A program made the position numbers and the translations under genes. This document shows, piece by piece, positions 34,495 through 44,323 of a DNA stretch of 64,000 nucleotides. Source of the stretch: JALRBM01 sp964477195 (GTDB lineage Bacteria; Patescibacteriota; Saccharimonadia; Saccharimonadales; Saccharimonadaceae); assembly GCA_964477195.1 (NCBI GenBank), contig CAYZCX010000004.1:18331-82330 (forward strand), read 5' to 3'. The stretch's first letter is position 1, and the number at the start of each line of letters is the position of its first letter. The notes below the pieces were generated by a model. The model was given only the letters and a program-made list of their open reading frames with translations, did no database searches and was not told the DNA's origin.

Positions 34495-34506
34495 CATTTT
34501 ATAGTC

Positions 34507-35484
34507 TTATATTTTTAGATAGCGTCTTGTTGCGAGTAGCGAAGAGACAATACCGATGATCGCGCCGAGGAAAATCATGCCAAGAAGCACAAATGGGATG
34601 TAGATGGACAGCAAGTCGATGGTCTTTTGTACCATCACTCCATAGCTTAGGAGTGGGCCACTGGCTCCATACAGGATAGCGATACCGAGCGCCGTCGCCA
34701 CGATTGCAGCGATAAATCCATAAACGACTGCCTCGACAACAAATGGCCCCCTGATGAAGCTTCGGTCTGCACCAATCAACTTCATCATCTGGATTTCGTC
34801 CTTACGATTGAAGATAGCCATACGGATGGTATTGAAGACGATGAGTGATGAGATCGCAATGAAGATGACACTTGCGACCAGCCCTGCCTTCTCGGCAAAG
34901 TTTACCCAACGACCAATATTCTCTATTGCGGAGCGTCGCTCACCTGCGAAGGAGGGCTTACGATTTGGATCGATATTCTTTTTGAGGGTTTCGTTCGTAT
35001 CGACAAATTTGCGCAACTCATCGGTTTTGTTGATATCCGTTGGATTGATGCGGAACGTCCCGGGAAATTCATTTGTCGCTTCATTAAGCGCGTCCAGGGC
35101 GCCCGTGTTGGTCTTGTTTTGCTGAGCAAAGTTTGTCCGTGCGTCCTCAGGGGTGATATAGCTTACCTTACGAACGGTAGCGAGTTTTTCAAGGCCACTT
35201 TGGATTTTTTTGACGTCATCATCTGATGTCGTATTTTTCACATAAATAGACATGTCGACTTTATCGCGGATTTCCGCGACCGTATCCAATAGTACATTGC
35301 GAGAAGCAAGGGTAATAAACACGACCAAAAGTGTAATCGTCATGACCGCTGTAGCTGCGATGGTGAGCCAAGCATTGCGGCTAAAGTTGTTGACGCCATA
35401 ACGACACATGCGAACAAATGTAAGCCACTGACGACGTTTGCGTTTTTGCAAAGCAAAGGTTTTTGCGTCCATCTTTTTGCTCAT
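34507..35484 (-). CDS. ftsX: Cell division protein FtsX
   Basis: The 325 residues have the FtsX plan: an N-terminal cytoplasmic tail and first span (about 33-60), an extracytoplasmic domain (about 60-190, with VDMSIYVKN and KVSYITPEDA), and three C-terminal spans around a PLLSYGV loop. With FtsE it forms an ABC-type complex that transmits energy to peptidoglycan hydrolases at the septum. The start overlaps ftsE by 4 bp. Confidence 0.94.
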   Translation of the reverse strand: MSKKMDAKTFALQKRKRRQWLTFVRMCRYGVNNFSRNAWLTIAATAVMTITLLVVFITLASRNVLLDTVAEIRDKVDMSIYVKNTTSDDDVKKIQSGLEKLATVRKVSYITPEDARTNFAQQNKTNTGALDALNEATNEFPGTFRINPTDINKTDELRKFVDTNETLKKNIDPNRKPSFAGERRSAIENIGRWVNFAEKAGLVASVIFIAISSLIVFNTIRMAIFNRKDEIQMMKLIGADRSFIRGPFVVEAVVYGFIAAIVATALGIAILYGASGPLLSYGVMVQKTIDLLSIYIPFVLLGMIFLGAIIGIVSSLLATRRYLKI

Positions 35485-36164
35485 TGTCGATAACTCCCCT
35501 GTGCTTGGTCACTGGTGATTTTTCCATGTTCGAGCGTGACGACGCGTCGTTTTAGTTTATTGACAATTTCAACGTTGTGCGTCGTCAGGAGAACGGTTGT
35601 GCCGTATTTATTGATTTTTTCAAGTAAACGGACAATGTCCCAACTGTGTTTTGGATCGAGGTTTCCCGTAGGCTCATCTGCAATAAGAATTTTTGGCTGA
35701 CGCACAACCGCACGAGCAATCGCAACTCGCTGTCGTTCACCTCCAGAAAGTTGATGGGGAAATTGTTTTTCTTTTCCGGTAAGGCCCACCAGCTCGATAA
35801 CTTTTGGCACGGTATTCTTAATTTCACGACCTGTCATACCGGCAATCTCAAGTGCAAACGCAACGTTTTCAAACACCGTACGCTGCGGAAGAAGCTTGAA
35901 ATCCTGAAATACCACGCCGATTTTTCGCCGAAGCAATGGAATATGCTTGTCCTTAAGCGTGTCATAGTCAATTCCACCAACAACAATCTTGCCGCTGGTT
36001 GGCTTTTCTTCACGAGTTAAAAGACGAAGAAGCGTCGTTTTTCCAGCACCGCTTGTTCCTACCAAAATAACAAATTCTCGAGGTTCGACATGAAGACTAA
36101 TCCGATTTAACGCCGGCTTCATATCTTTTCCGTATGTTTCTGTTACCCTATCAAACAGAATCAT
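35481..36164 (-). CDS. ftsE: Cell division ATPase FtsE
   Basis: A 227-residue ABC ATPase. Walker A GTSGAGKTT is at about 36-44, the Q loop VFQDFKLLP near 86, signature LSGGERQRVAIARA near 140, Walker B ILIADEPTGNLDP and the His switch in TTHN. It is the cytoplasmic partner of FtsX. A TATACT box lies 10 nt upstream of the ATG. Confidence 0.95.
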   Translation of the reverse strand: MILFDRVTETYGKDMKPALNRISLHVEPREFVILVGTSGAGKTTLLRLLTREEKPTSGKIVVGGIDYDTLKDKHIPLLRRKIGVVFQDFKLLPQRTVFENVAFALEIAGMTGREIKNTVPKVIELVGLTGKEKQFPHQLSGGERQRVAIARAVVRQPKILIADEPTGNLDPKHSWDIVRLLEKINKYGTTVLLTTHNVEIVNKLKRRVVTLEHGKITSDQAQGSYRQ

Positions 36165-36230
36165 TACTCATCATAGTATAGCAGGAAAAAATGTATGTTA
36201 CACGGTTTTTATGTAACATCCACGAGCTAC

Positions 36231-37310
36231 TCAGTCTATATTTTGCTCGAGATAAGCCATCATAAACGGATCTAGTTTTCCATCAAGAACACCCTGTGCG
36301 TCTCGGTCTTCGTACTTTGTTCGCGTGTCTTTGACGAGTGTATACGGATGAAGGACATAATTGCGGATTTGGCTGCCCCAATTTGCAGATTCGCCTGCAT
36401 GGAGTTCACTAATATTCTGGGTATGCTGCTCAAGTTGGAGCTGTGCTAATTTGGAACGAAGGATTTTGAGTGCGGTTTCTTTGTTTTGTAACTGGCTTCG
36501 CTCGTTTTGTATTGCCACAACGATACCTGTTGGGAGGTGCGTCACCCGAACGGCACTATCGGTAGTATTAACGCTCTGCCCGCCATGACCACCAGCGCGG
36601 TAAACATCTATCTTGAGGTCTTTATCATCAAGCTGGATTTCTTCTGGCGCATCGATCTGAGGCAAAACTTCTACTAGTGCGAAGCTCGTTTGGCGAAGAT
36701 TGTCGCTATTAAAAGGACTTAACCGCACGAGTCTGTGAACACCATTTTCGCTCTTTAACTTGCCGAACGCATAAGGTCCTGTGACTTCGATAACACTTGT
36801 CTTGAGACCAGCTTCTTCACCTGCAGATCGCTCGACATTTGCCGTCTTCATTCCTGCTTTTTCCGCCCATCTTAAATACATGCGTTCCAACATTTCAGCC
36901 CAATCTTGCGCATCAGTCCCCCCTGCCCCCGCAGAGATACGAAGAATCACATTGTGATCGTCGTATTTTCCATTGAAAAGTAATTCTTTTTTGCGTGTGG
37001 CAAATTCTTTCTCGAGCGCAGTTATCTGGCCATCAAATTCCGTCATAAGACTATCGTCACCGAGGCTCATAAGCTCGACGATATCTGCGAGTTGCAACAC
37101 GAGCATTTGCCAGGGCTGCACGGTATCCTGGAGTGCCGCGAATTGTTTGCTCTTTTCCTGAGCATTATGGGGATTATTCCAAATCTCCGGTGCCGCAAGC
37201 TCATCCTCAAGTGTCTGGAGTTGTTCGATCTTCCCTTCAATATCAAGCCGACGGTACGCAGCGTCAACATCTTTTTTCAATTGGTCGATTCGTTTCTCTA
37301 GAGGTTGCAT
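36231..37310 (-). CDS. prfB: Peptide chain release factor 2
   Basis: RF2 reads UAA and UGA stops and triggers hydrolysis through its GGQ loop, here AGGHGGQSVNTTDSAVR near residue 235-251. The 359 residues are full length. The coding frame runs straight through: there is no internal UGA and no programmed +1 frameshift as in most bacteria, so autoregulation by frameshifting is absent. A TAAAAT box lies 8 nt before the ATG. Confidence 0.95.
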   Translation of the reverse strand: MQPLEKRIDQLKKDVDAAYRRLDIEGKIEQLQTLEDELAAPEIWNNPHNAQEKSKQFAALQDTVQPWQMLVLQLADIVELMSLGDDSLMTEFDGQITALEKEFATRKKELLFNGKYDDHNVILRISAGAGGTDAQDWAEMLERMYLRWAEKAGMKTANVERSAGEEAGLKTSVIEVTGPYAFGKLKSENGVHRLVRLSPFNSDNLRQTSFALVEVLPQIDAPEEIQLDDKDLKIDVYRAGGHGGQSVNTTDSAVRVTHLPTGIVVAIQNERSQLQNKETALKILRSKLAQLQLEQHTQNISELHAGESANWGSQIRNYVLHPYTLVKDTRTKYEDRDAQGVLDGKLDPFMMAYLEQNID

Positions 37311-37350
37311 GTATGTCTATTTTATCACGAGTCATGCTACACTACTGATA

Positions 37351-38019
37351 ATGAAAATCGGCGTATTTGACTCGGGTATTGGCGGTAAAAGCGTCGCAGA
37401 AGCATTACAACACGCTTTTGTCGATGATGAGATCATTTATATGAACGATGCAAAGAATGTTCCCTATGGTAATAAAGAACCCGCAGAGATACGACATCTT
37501 ACGGCGACGGTTATTGATCGGCTGGTAAAAGGAGGCTGCAGCATTATCGTCATAGCCTGCAATACCGCCACGACAAATGCGATTGATTTTTTGCGAAATG
37601 TCCACCCGCGCGTCTTTTTTGTTGGTCTTGAGCCAATGGTGAAGCCAGCAGCTGCGCTCACGAGAACGGGTGTATTTGCCGTATGTGCGACTCGCGCCAC
37701 GCTCGCGAGTCAGCCTTATACCACACTGAAGCAAGCATGGGCAAAAGGGAGAAAAATTATTGAACCTGATTGCAGTGAGTGGGCAACGCAAATTGAACGA
37801 GGAGATTCAGACACCATTGCTGTCGAAGTACTCGTTGACGAGCTCACGGCGCAAAAGTGTGATGTTATCGTCCTCGCCTGCACGCATTATCACTGGTTAA
37901 AAAAGCGCTTCGAAGCGGCAAATCCCGACATAATTATTCTTGAACCGACTGATGCAATCATGCAACGGATTAGCCACTTCAAGCAGGATTATAAGTCATT
38001 TACCGCGGCAATAAATTGA
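37351..38019 (+). CDS. murI: Glutamate racemase
   Basis: MurI makes D-glutamate for peptidoglycan. The 222 residues show GVFDSGIGGKSV at 4-15, the first catalytic Cys in VIACNTATTNA near 70 and the second in VLACTHYHWL near 175. It is somewhat shorter than usual (about 265 aa). The ATG is 7 nt from -10 TACACT. Its 3' end overlaps convergent murD, whose enzyme consumes D-Glu, by 31 bp. Confidence 0.93.
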   Translation: MKIGVFDSGIGGKSVAEALQHAFVDDEIIYMNDAKNVPYGNKEPAEIRHLTATVIDRLVKGGCSIIVIACNTATTNAIDFLRNVHPRVFFVGLEPMVKPAAALTRTGVFAVCATRATLASQPYTTLKQAWAKGRKIIEPDCSEWATQIERGDSDTIAVEVLVDELTAQKCDVIVLACTHYHWLKKRFEAANPDIIILEPTDAIMQRISHFKQDYKSFTAAIN

Positions 38020-39275
38020 TCTCCGCGATCTGCATAGTTTTTAAATAATCCAAAACTTGCACAGGCTGGACTAAGAATCACGACATCACCTGGCTCTGCA
38101 AGCTCGTATGCATGCCTCACGATATCTTTCATCGTAAAGCTACTGTCAAAAGTCTCTGTTTTTAACCAATCGAACTTCGCAAAGCTTTTCTCGATTTCTT
38201 CTGCTTGTTCCCCTATTAGTAATGCGCATTTTACCTCTTCTTCGGCCGCTTTTTTTGCAAGCCCACTGAAATCTATGACACCCTTACTTGAGCCCCCCAG
38301 TATCAAAATCTTTGGCTGAGAAAATGCCGCAATTGCTGCTTTTGCGCTACCGACTGTCGTGGCAATACTGTCGTCATAATAGGCAACACCTTTTACCCTC
38401 CGAACATACTTAAGCCGATGCGGAAGGCCAGTAAATTCAGCGAGACCCTGCTCAATTACTCTAGTATCCTGAGTGAATTCCCACACAGCTGCGATCGCAG
38501 CGCAGGCATTGTCGTAATTGTGAGCTCCCGGCAATTTCAGAGCAGTCACAGAGCAAAGCTTTTTATCACCATACCAGAAGTAGTCGTCACGAACACGAGC
38601 CGCCTCCTCAGACTGAACAGGTATTTTTTTGCCGGCCGAACCGAATGCAATGATCCCCGAATGCATATTTTGGGCATTAAATACAACTGTGTCGGACTTT
38701 TCCTGATATCGAGCGATGTTACCTTTCGCGGCAACATATTCATCAAACGAATCATGAACATCAAGGTGATCCGGCTCGATCATGAGCACCACTGCCACAT
38801 GCGGCGAATGCTCTGCATCCCACAATTGAAAACTACTTAGTTCGTAAACAACAATATCGTTTGAAGCGATACGGGGTAGTTCGTCGAGGGCAGGCACCCC
38901 AATATTTCCGACAACATGAACAGTTTTGCCCGCTTGCTTGAGAATACTTGCAATGAGACTAACGGTCGTCCCCTTACCTTTTGTTCCAGTGACACCAATA
39001 ATTGGTGCGGGACATTTGGAAAAGAATTCGTTAGTTGATGACCAGACTTTTTTGGCACCTCGTAGCTTCTTAGGCGGTAGACTTGGCGTACGGACGACAA
39101 TATCAAAGTCCGTAAGGTTCTTGAAAGCATCCGGCCCTAAAACCGACAATGCGTTAGACGGAAGATCAGCGACGTTTTCGCGTTCATCCAAAATGGTCAC
39201 TACATTGCCTTGACTCAGATAATACTGGTAGTTTGACCTACCTTCGACTCCATATCCTGCAATAGCGACATTCAT
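37989..39275 (-). CDS. murD: UDP-N-acetylmuramoylalanine--D-glutamate ligase
   Basis: MurD adds D-Glu to UDP-MurNAc-Ala with ATP. The 428 residues have an N-terminal Rossmann domain (VAIAGYGVEGRSNYQY), the ATP loop VTGTKGKGTTVSLI near 100-113, the central YELSSFQLWD and the C-terminal ILGGSSKG. -10 TAAAAT sits 6 nt before the ATG. The pairing with murI, tail to tail with overlapping ends, places D-Glu synthesis and use together. Confidence 0.95.
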   Translation of the reverse strand: MNVAIAGYGVEGRSNYQYYLSQGNVVTILDERENVADLPSNALSVLGPDAFKNLTDFDIVVRTPSLPPKKLRGAKKVWSSTNEFFSKCPAPIIGVTGTKGKGTTVSLIASILKQAGKTVHVVGNIGVPALDELPRIASNDIVVYELSSFQLWDAEHSPHVAVVLMIEPDHLDVHDSFDEYVAAKGNIARYQEKSDTVVFNAQNMHSGIIAFGSAGKKIPVQSEEAARVRDDYFWYGDKKLCSVTALKLPGAHNYDNACAAIAAVWEFTQDTRVIEQGLAEFTGLPHRLKYVRRVKGVAYYDDSIATTVGSAKAAIAAFSQPKILILGGSSKGVIDFSGLAKKAAEEEVKCALLIGEQAEEIEKSFAKFDWLKTETFDSSFTMKDIVRHAYELAEPGDVVILSPACASFGLFKNYADRGDQFIAAVNDL

Positions 39276-39279
39276 ATGT

Positions 39280-40572
39280 CTATTTTACCGTGTTTGCGAA
39301 TAAAGTCGCTAATTTCTCATTGAGCTTGACGATTTCTTCTTTTTCGCCGCTACTCACTCCTGCGAGTACCCAGGCATCACCAGAAATAAATTCACGCGCT
39401 GTATTGATCATACGGTCACGACTCGTGCGACGTATTTCTTCAGGCACTTTTTCGTAATCTTTTACTACCCCATCGGCGAAGTAGCGACCAGTGTAAAAAT
39501 TACTGATCTGTGCGACAGTTTGTGCGCCCATTTGGTAACGGCCAAGTGCATACGATTTGGCAGCGTTCAGTTCATCTTCTGTGATTTTTCCATCAAGAAC
39601 ATGTTTGACTTCGCGGACGATAATGTCAAAAAGCTCGTCTGCCGTTTCAAGGTTTACCTCACCGCCAAAATCCCAGCTGCTATCATAAAAACCAACGGTT
39701 GTATCAGAGAAAATGTTGTAAGCAAGACCACGCTTCCGGGCGGCGCCATAAATACGTGAGTGCATAGTGCCAGTGAGCAGATGATCGAGACAGTTCATCG
39801 CCTCCACTTCTTCGTCGCTAATATCACGAGGCATCATCACCGACCAGCCAAAAGTAAGATTGGAAGCTTCTTTACGACGGATAAGCGTCGGGTTCGCGCG
39901 AGATAATTCATCTCTTGGTACTTCAAAACGTTCGCCTTCGGGGAGATCCCATGCCTGGAGCTGACGTTTGATCTCACTCTTACGACCCTGGAGTTTTCCG
40001 GCAATCACAAATCGCATATTATTAGCCGTATGAGTGCGCTTGTGATGTTCGCGAATATCGCCAAGACTTACGTTTGAGATCGTCTGCAGTCGCTGCCAAA
40101 ACGTATAGACATCTTCCCCAAGCAGTTGCTGAATTTTAGGCCACAGTACACGATTATGATTATTGAGATAGCCTGTCAGTTCACTCTTCACATTGCCTTT
40201 TTCGGCCGCGAGTTCTGCGGGGTTAAACTTTGGATGACATATCGCTACCTGCTGCAAGGCCAGTATTCGATCCCACTCGAAGTCCGCACAGTCTGCGACA
40301 TATACCATTGAGAGATCGCTTGTATAAGCGTTGTGGTAGGCGCCATTTTTCGTAAATTCGGCCTCGTATTCATGTTCACTTTTGAATTGGGCATTTGCGC
40401 CAAACGCCATATGTTCCATAATATGGGCGGTTTCATAAATGTCCTTACCCTGCACATAGCGATTGCCCGCCCTGAATTGAAATTGAAAACTCATAACCGT
40501 TGCACCGGGAATATCGATAAGCAGCCCGCGTGCTCCACTAGCTAATTTGACCTCTTCGACTGTATGTTTCAT
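39280..40572 (-). CDS. M16-family zinc peptidase
   Basis: The 430 residues form one M16 unit. The inverted zinc motif HxxEH is HIMEH near residue 47-51 and the distal Glu lies in AAEKGNVKSEL about 75 residues later. The C-terminal half has R/Y-type substrate contacts (TGRYFADG). It resembles processing-peptidase-like proteins. It ends 4 nt from murD, so the two are likely co-transcribed. ATG at 40572 with GAGAGG upstream. Confidence 0.9.
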   Translation of the reverse strand: MKHTVEEVKLASGARGLLIDIPGATVMSFQFQFRAGNRYVQGKDIYETAHIMEHMAFGANAQFKSEHEYEAEFTKNGAYHNAYTSDLSMVYVADCADFEWDRILALQQVAICHPKFNPAELAAEKGNVKSELTGYLNNHNRVLWPKIQQLLGEDVYTFWQRLQTISNVSLGDIREHHKRTHTANNMRFVIAGKLQGRKSEIKRQLQAWDLPEGERFEVPRDELSRANPTLIRRKEASNLTFGWSVMMPRDISDEEVEAMNCLDHLLTGTMHSRIYGAARKRGLAYNIFSDTTVGFYDSSWDFGGEVNLETADELFDIIVREVKHVLDGKITEDELNAAKSYALGRYQMGAQTVAQISNFYTGRYFADGVVKDYEKVPEEIRRTSRDRMINTAREFISGDAWVLAGVSSGEKEEIVKLNEKLATLFANTVK

Positions 40573-40596
40573 CAACTGCCTCTCTTTGCGAACGGA

Positions 40597-43215
40597 TTAT
40601 TTACGGTTTTTCTTACGATTCTGACGCGCGGTTTTCTTTTTCTTTCGCGCATCACTTTTTTGCTTACTCGCTTCTGCGGCAGTCTTTGATTTTTTAACCT
40701 TGAAGTCAGCGTCACGGTTTTCCGTACCACCCGTCACCTCATTGACACCACGTTCAACTGCTGATTCCGCCAGACGGGTAAGCTCCGTATCATAATCTTC
40801 ATCCTGACGAGCAACAACATCGTGCTTGTGAACATGCATAATCGCACGAAGTACTTCATCGCGCAATGTACCCTGAAGACTTTCGAATAGTTTTTGTGAT
40901 TCGCTGCGATATTCAACGAGTGGGTCACGCTGACCAACACTTCGCCAGTGAATACCTTCACGTAAGTGCTGCATATTCTCCAGATGCTGCATCCACAATG
41001 TATCGAGAACCTGAAGATATACTTCGCGCTCTACCTTGCGTAGGATCTCTGCGGTTAATTCATCTTCCTTGCTAGCATAGAAGGCTAATACTTCTTTAAG
41101 GGCAAGGTCGAACCGACGTTTGTCTTTCTTCTCATTTCCCACGACTTCGATTTCTTTACCATCAACCGGAAATACCGATTCAAATTCTTCGGCAAATTTC
41201 GAATTATTTTTTGCCGGAACAAAGGTAAGTTCGCGAACTTTTTCTTCAATAAGACGAAGGACCTCTGGCTGAATATCGTCGCCTTCAAGAATTTTGCGGC
41301 GTATGGTATACACGACACGGCGATGGCGATTAATGACGTTGTCGTATTGAACGACGTTTTTTCGAGTGTCAAAGTTGTATCCTTCGACTCGTTTTTGGGC
41401 TGCTTCGAGGGTTTTCGAAACAGCCTTGTTCTGAATCGGCTGGTCCTCCTCAACGCCTAACGTATCCATAAGCGATGCAATGCGCTCACCCTGGAAAATA
41501 CGCATAAGATCGTCTTCAGTTGATACATAAAACTGCGTTTCGCCTGGGTCGCCTTGACGTCCACCACGACCACGCAGCTGATTATCGATACGGCGAGACT
41601 CATGACGCTCACTTCCGATAACGACTAATCCCCCGAGATCTTTAACTCCTTTACCTAGTACGATGTCAGTACCGCGACCAGCAATATTGGTTGCAAGCGT
41701 AATTGCACCCTTTTCACCAGCTTTGGCAATAATCGCCGCCTCTCGTTCGTTGTTTTTTGCGTTAAGAATTTCGTAGGTAATTTTCTCTTTGTCGAGCCAA
41801 TCGGCAATGAGTTCGTTTTTGGCAATCGACGCTGATCCAACCAACACGGGTCGACCCTGCTTGTGGTATTCTTTGATCGCATCTGCAACCGCCTTTAATT
41901 TGCCTTTTTCGGTTTTGAAAATCAGATCCTGATGGTCAATTCGAGCCAGCGGTCTATTTGAAGGGATTTGAATCACATCTAAACTATAGATTTGCTGGAA
42001 CTCTTCCGCCTCCGTAAATGCCGTACCAGTCATACCAGAGAGCTTATCGTACAGACGGAAGTAATTTTGGAATGAAACCGTCGCGAGCGTCATGCTTTCC
42101 TGCAAAACAGAGACTTGCTCTTTTGCTTCGATCGCTTGGTGAAGCCCTTCATTGTAGCGGCGGCCTTGCATCAAGCGACCCGTGTGCTCATCGACAATAA
42201 TCACTTCGCCATCGTTGGTGACAACGTAGTCTTTATCTCGTTTAAAGAGCGTCTGCGCCCGCAATGCTTGGTCCATATGATAAACAGATCGGATATAGTC
42301 GGGGGTGTATAAATTTTTTATTCCCAACATCTTTTGGATTTTTTCAACACCTTCATCTGTTAATGAGACGCTGCGGCGTTTTTCGTCGAGAATGTAATCT
42401 TCTGGTACGAGTTTGGCGGCAATTTTTGCGAATTGATAATAACTATCAGGATTTTCGCCCGCTGGTGCACTGATGATAAGTGGAGTTCGAGCTTCATCGA
42501 TAAGAATTGAGTCTACCTCGTCCACGATTGCAAAATGTAGCTCACGTTGGCGAAGTAGCTCTACTTCATTGACCATGTTATCGCGAAGATAGTCAAACCC
42601 AAACTCATTGTTGGTTCCATATGTAATGTCTGCATCGTATGCTTCTTTTCGCGACACTGGACGGAGTTTACGCATGCGAGGATCGTCGTGAGCTTTGTTG
42701 TCATAATCTTTATCATAGATAAATGATGCGTCATTGATAATAACGCCTGTTTTCATGCCAAGAAAATCGTAGACTTGCCCCATCCAGCTTGCATCACGCT
42801 GTGCCAGATAATCGTTTACCGTCACGACATGGCCACCCTTTTCCTCGAGTGCATTGAGGTATGTTGGAAGAGTCGCAACCAGTGTTTTTCCTTCACCGGT
42901 CTTCATCTCGGCAACATTTCCTTCGTGGAGCACCATACCACCGATCAGCTGCACGTCAAAATGACGCATTCCAAGGACACGATCGCTCGCTTCACGCACA
43001 AGCGCAAATGCGTCCGGAAGAATGTCGTCGAGACTTTCACCTTTTTTTAAACGCTCTTTCAAAACACCGGTCTGCTTTTGCAGGTCTGGCTTTTTCATTT
43101 TTTTGTATATATCAGAAAGCGCGTTAATGGCCTCCACCTTCTTTTGAAGGCGCTTCAAAATACGTGCCTGGGGATCGCCAAATACTTTCGTTAGCGCTTT
43201 TTGTCGATTAATCAT
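40597..43215 (-). CDS. secA: Protein translocase ATPase SecA
   Basis: The motor of Sec export. The 872 residues carry Walker A MKTGEGKTLVA near 103-113, DEVDSILIDEARTPL near 208, and the helicase motifs TNIAGRGTDI and QLRGRGGRQGDPG. The C-terminus is a Lys/Arg-rich tail without the CxCxSG-H/C zinc motif found in E. coli, so SecB binding is unlikely. The gene is followed by hpf upstream on the same strand. Confidence 0.97.
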   Translation of the reverse strand: MINRQKALTKVFGDPQARILKRLQKKVEAINALSDIYKKMKKPDLQKQTGVLKERLKKGESLDDILPDAFALVREASDRVLGMRHFDVQLIGGMVLHEGNVAEMKTGEGKTLVATLPTYLNALEEKGGHVVTVNDYLAQRDASWMGQVYDFLGMKTGVIINDASFIYDKDYDNKAHDDPRMRKLRPVSRKEAYDADITYGTNNEFGFDYLRDNMVNEVELLRQRELHFAIVDEVDSILIDEARTPLIISAPAGENPDSYYQFAKIAAKLVPEDYILDEKRRSVSLTDEGVEKIQKMLGIKNLYTPDYIRSVYHMDQALRAQTLFKRDKDYVVTNDGEVIIVDEHTGRLMQGRRYNEGLHQAIEAKEQVSVLQESMTLATVSFQNYFRLYDKLSGMTGTAFTEAEEFQQIYSLDVIQIPSNRPLARIDHQDLIFKTEKGKLKAVADAIKEYHKQGRPVLVGSASIAKNELIADWLDKEKITYEILNAKNNEREAAIIAKAGEKGAITLATNIAGRGTDIVLGKGVKDLGGLVVIGSERHESRRIDNQLRGRGGRQGDPGETQFYVSTEDDLMRIFQGERIASLMDTLGVEEDQPIQNKAVSKTLEAAQKRVEGYNFDTRKNVVQYDNVINRHRRVVYTIRRKILEGDDIQPEVLRLIEEKVRELTFVPAKNNSKFAEEFESVFPVDGKEIEVVGNEKKDKRRFDLALKEVLAFYASKEDELTAEILRKVEREVYLQVLDTLWMQHLENMQHLREGIHWRSVGQRDPLVEYRSESQKLFESLQGTLRDEVLRAIMHVHKHDVVARQDEDYDTELTRLAESAVERGVNEVTGGTENRDADFKVKKSKTAAEASKQKSDARKKKKTARQNRKKNRK

Positions 43216-43302
43216 AGGGCCCTCACTTATAGAAACTTCTGTAAAACACTACGTAACATTATACGCTGTTTTAAAGAGAGATAAAAGGACGAAACGAGGA
43301 GT

Positions 43303-43674
43303 TTACGGCGTACTAACAAAACTGCGTCGGAGACGGCTCAACACACCACGCCTCCCGACGTGTGGAAGTGTCTCTTGTTTGTACTTTCGAAGCTGGCTAG
43401 CCAGTTTTGCTTCAACTATATCGATTGCGGCCAAGATATTAACAGTGGAGTCCTTTGCCGTGAGAGTTTTATCTGGCACATTAAAAATAACCTCGGCTTC
43501 GTACTTATTGCCGTGATCACGGTTTACCAACTTGAGCTTTACGTCCGCGGAAGCACTTTTGCGCGCATGCTTAGGAAGATAGCGGTCGAGCCGCGCGATT
43601 TTTTTGGCAACATATTTCTTTGTTGCCGGATCGAGCTCTACTTTTACCCCTGTGATTGTTAATCGTTCAATCAT
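43303..43674 (-). CDS. hpf: Ribosome hibernation/stationary-phase factor (HPF/RaiA type)
   Basis: The 123 residues are a short-form sigma54-modulation (S30AE) protein that binds the ribosomal A and P sites in inactive cells: IERLTITGVKVELDPATKKYV, KARKSASADVKLKLV, AEVIFNVPDKTLTAKDSTVN and IDIVEAKLASQLRKYK. It has a basic C-terminal extension but no long-form dimerisation domain. The ATG at 43674 has GGAGG 6 nt upstream. An extended -10 TGGTATAAT lies near 43710. Confidence 0.93.
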   Translation of the reverse strand: MIERLTITGVKVELDPATKKYVAKKIARLDRYLPKHARKSASADVKLKLVNRDHGNKYEAEVIFNVPDKTLTAKDSTVNILAAIDIVEAKLASQLRKYKQETLPHVGRRGVLSRLRRSFVSTP

Positions 43675-43711
43675 ACTACCCTCCTTTTTGCTGGACTTGG
43701 TTGTAAGACTA

Positions 43712-44323
43712 TTATACCACTTTTTGAAGAAGGTATTCAAATGCTTCATCCACCGTCCTTTCTACTCCTCGCTCTGCAATATCAAAATACCGATAGCCGT
43801 ATTCTTTGCATAGGGGAATGTATTTTTCACTTCGTAGCGCATTGAATGTTGCCCATTCAACGATTTTTTCATCAGTAAACTCATGCGCTTTCATCCAATT
43901 ATTGTCACTATCCCCATCGCGAATCGAGATAAGTCGCGCGGCCTGAGCGGGCGACGTATCGATAAGAAATACTGCCACGTGAGGAAGCTCAAGCGTGTGA
44001 ACATAATCCGGCCAAAAATTACCGTCGATCAATATATCGTCCGAGGAGCTGATTGCCGCTTCCTTTAGATATGCTTCATAAAATTCCCACATCGCTTCGT
44101 CACGTTTGCGCAAACGATCGACTTTTTTTGATGGATCATTAATTGCGTTGATCGGATCGATGGTACCGACAAAAATATCCGGTAACCATTCTGATTTCAG
44201 TACATCGTGCATTGAATGAGTGAATGCATCGCCATCAATTACCTCTGCGTCAATATATGATCGAAATCGCTTTGCAAGAGTCGACTTTCCTACTCGAGCA
44301 GGCCCACCTACAAGATAGATCAT
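43712..44323 (-). CDS. P-loop kinase-like protein
   Basis: The 203 residues start IYLVGGPARVGKSTLAKRF, a Walker A loop at about 6-15, followed by DGDAFTHSMHDVL and a lid-like region. It resembles 2-phosphoglycerate kinase or shikimate-kinase-like small-molecule kinases; the substrate is unknown. The start shares one base with the serS stop, which suggests coupled translation. Confidence 0.75.
   Translation of the reverse strand: MIYLVGGPARVGKSTLAKRFRSYIDAEVIDGDAFTHSMHDVLKSEWLPDIFVGTIDPINAINDPSKKVDRLRKRDEAMWEFYEAYLKEAAISSSDDILIDGNFWPDYVHTLELPHVAVFLIDTSPAQAARLISIRDGDSDNNWMKAHEFTDEKIVEWATFNALRSEKYIPLCKEYGYRYFDIAERGVERTVDEAFEYLLQKVV

Noticed and set aside
36231..37310. Programmed frameshift in prfB
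   Set aside because: The RF2 frame is continuous from the first ATG and no in-frame TGA with the CUU-UGA slip site is present.
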